A program made the position numbers and the translations under genes. This document shows, one piece after another, positions 34,136-34,347 of a stretch of 34,347 nucleotides of DNA. Numbering within the stretch: position 1 is the first letter of the stretch; the number at the start of each line of letters is the position of its first letter. The notes under the pieces were generated by a model. That model had not been told where the DNA came from. It did not search any database and saw nothing but the letters and a program-made list of their open reading frames with translations. The stretch comes from Lyngbya aestuarii BL J (GTDB lineage Bacteria; Cyanobacteriota; Cyanobacteriia; Cyanobacteriales; Microcoleaceae). The stretch spans positions 1 to 34,347 of the forward strand of contig NZ_AUZM01000064.1 in the NCBI RefSeq assembly GCF_000478195.2. The letters run 5' to 3'.

Positions 34136-34347
34136 CTAACGCAATTGAAGAATTTTAGCCGTTAACGCTAAACTTTCTTCATACAAAACATCACGACCCC
34201 AACGTTGCAATTGTTGCGTCATTAGAGATTCTGCTTTTTGATCAGAAGTCGCTGTCACCTGTTCCGTGCGACAAGATTGGGCGCTTCCGCCGGCTTCCAT
34301 CCGCATACAACCTGTGGTTTCTGAACACAAAATCGTGCAGCAATTGG
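34136..34347 (-). CDS. Truncated unknown protein at the window edge
   Basis: The C-terminal end of a leftward gene, open to the window edge, with at least 69 visible codons. It has a Cys-rich start (NCCTILCSETTGCMRMEAGG) and a helical C-terminus (RWGRDVLYEESLALTAKILQ LR). I do not recognise the family. The upstream part, the true start and the full length lie outside the window. A TTG at 34330 would give 64 residues, but the frame stays open beyond it. Confidence 0.5.
   Translation of the reverse strand, partial: NCCTILCSETTGCMRMEAGGSAQSCRTEQVTATSDQKAESLMTQQLQRWGRDVLYEESLALTAKILQLR

Overview
The window reads as chromosome of a filamentous, probably non-heterocystous cyanobacterium (Lyngbya/Limnoraphis/Planktothrix-like; the genus is an inference). 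Support: a psbA (D1) 5' end, sqdB for a thylakoid sulfolipid, a mycosporine-like amino acid (MAA) cluster, cofG, and 17 copies of the cyanobacterial octamer GCGATCGC (HIP1) where about 0.5 would be expected by chance. There is no rRNA, CRISPR array, intact insertion sequence or prophage.

Layout. 1-2383: start of psbA (leftward), cofG, tRNA-Cys and a fructose-6-phosphate aldolase/transaldolase-like gene. 2508-4116: two leftward genes that look damaged, a membrane protein with an in-frame TAA and a HAD-type hydrolase whose DLDET motif lies upstream of its first usable start. 4580-5257: a SanA/DUF218 envelope protein. 5258-6608: a gene-free leader with nested inverted repeats. 6609-15970: the MAA locus, mysA-mysB-mysC, an EamA permease, a sodium/solute symporter, mysD, and a beta-hydroxyacid dehydrogenase-like protein with a C-terminal membrane anchor. 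16070-17782: three small membrane/coiled-coil proteins (unknown, YtxH, DUF948). 17789-21564: leftward mreB-mreC-mreD-argB. 21743-21910: a candidate structured RNA. 22029-27519: ssb, a TPR membrane protein, a REC-GAF response regulator, a CapA-like protein and an aldose-epimerase-like protein. 27586: tRNA-Lys. 28035: sqdB. 29434-30986: an AT-rich accessory gene. 31156 to the end: LapA-domain protein, SRPBCC protein, HEAT-repeat protein, an HsdR-like remnant and a truncated unknown gene.

How the genes work together. MysA and MysB make 4-deoxygadusol, MysC adds glycine, and MysD adds a second amino acid, giving UV-absorbing MAAs. The two transporters and the dehydrogenase embedded in the locus suggest substrate supply, export or tailoring. 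MreBCD is the cell-shape module, here followed by argB.

The most unusual item is 29434-30986. One reading frame appears to join a CARF-like nucleotide-sensing region, a HEPN ribonuclease motif (RNDIAH) and a C-terminal palm domain resembling the minimal CRISPR polymerase (mCpol). If so, sensor, RNase and nucleotide-messenger synthase sit in one chain, without CRISPR genes nearby. A -1 frameshift inside the palm domain splits it into two open frames in this sequence.
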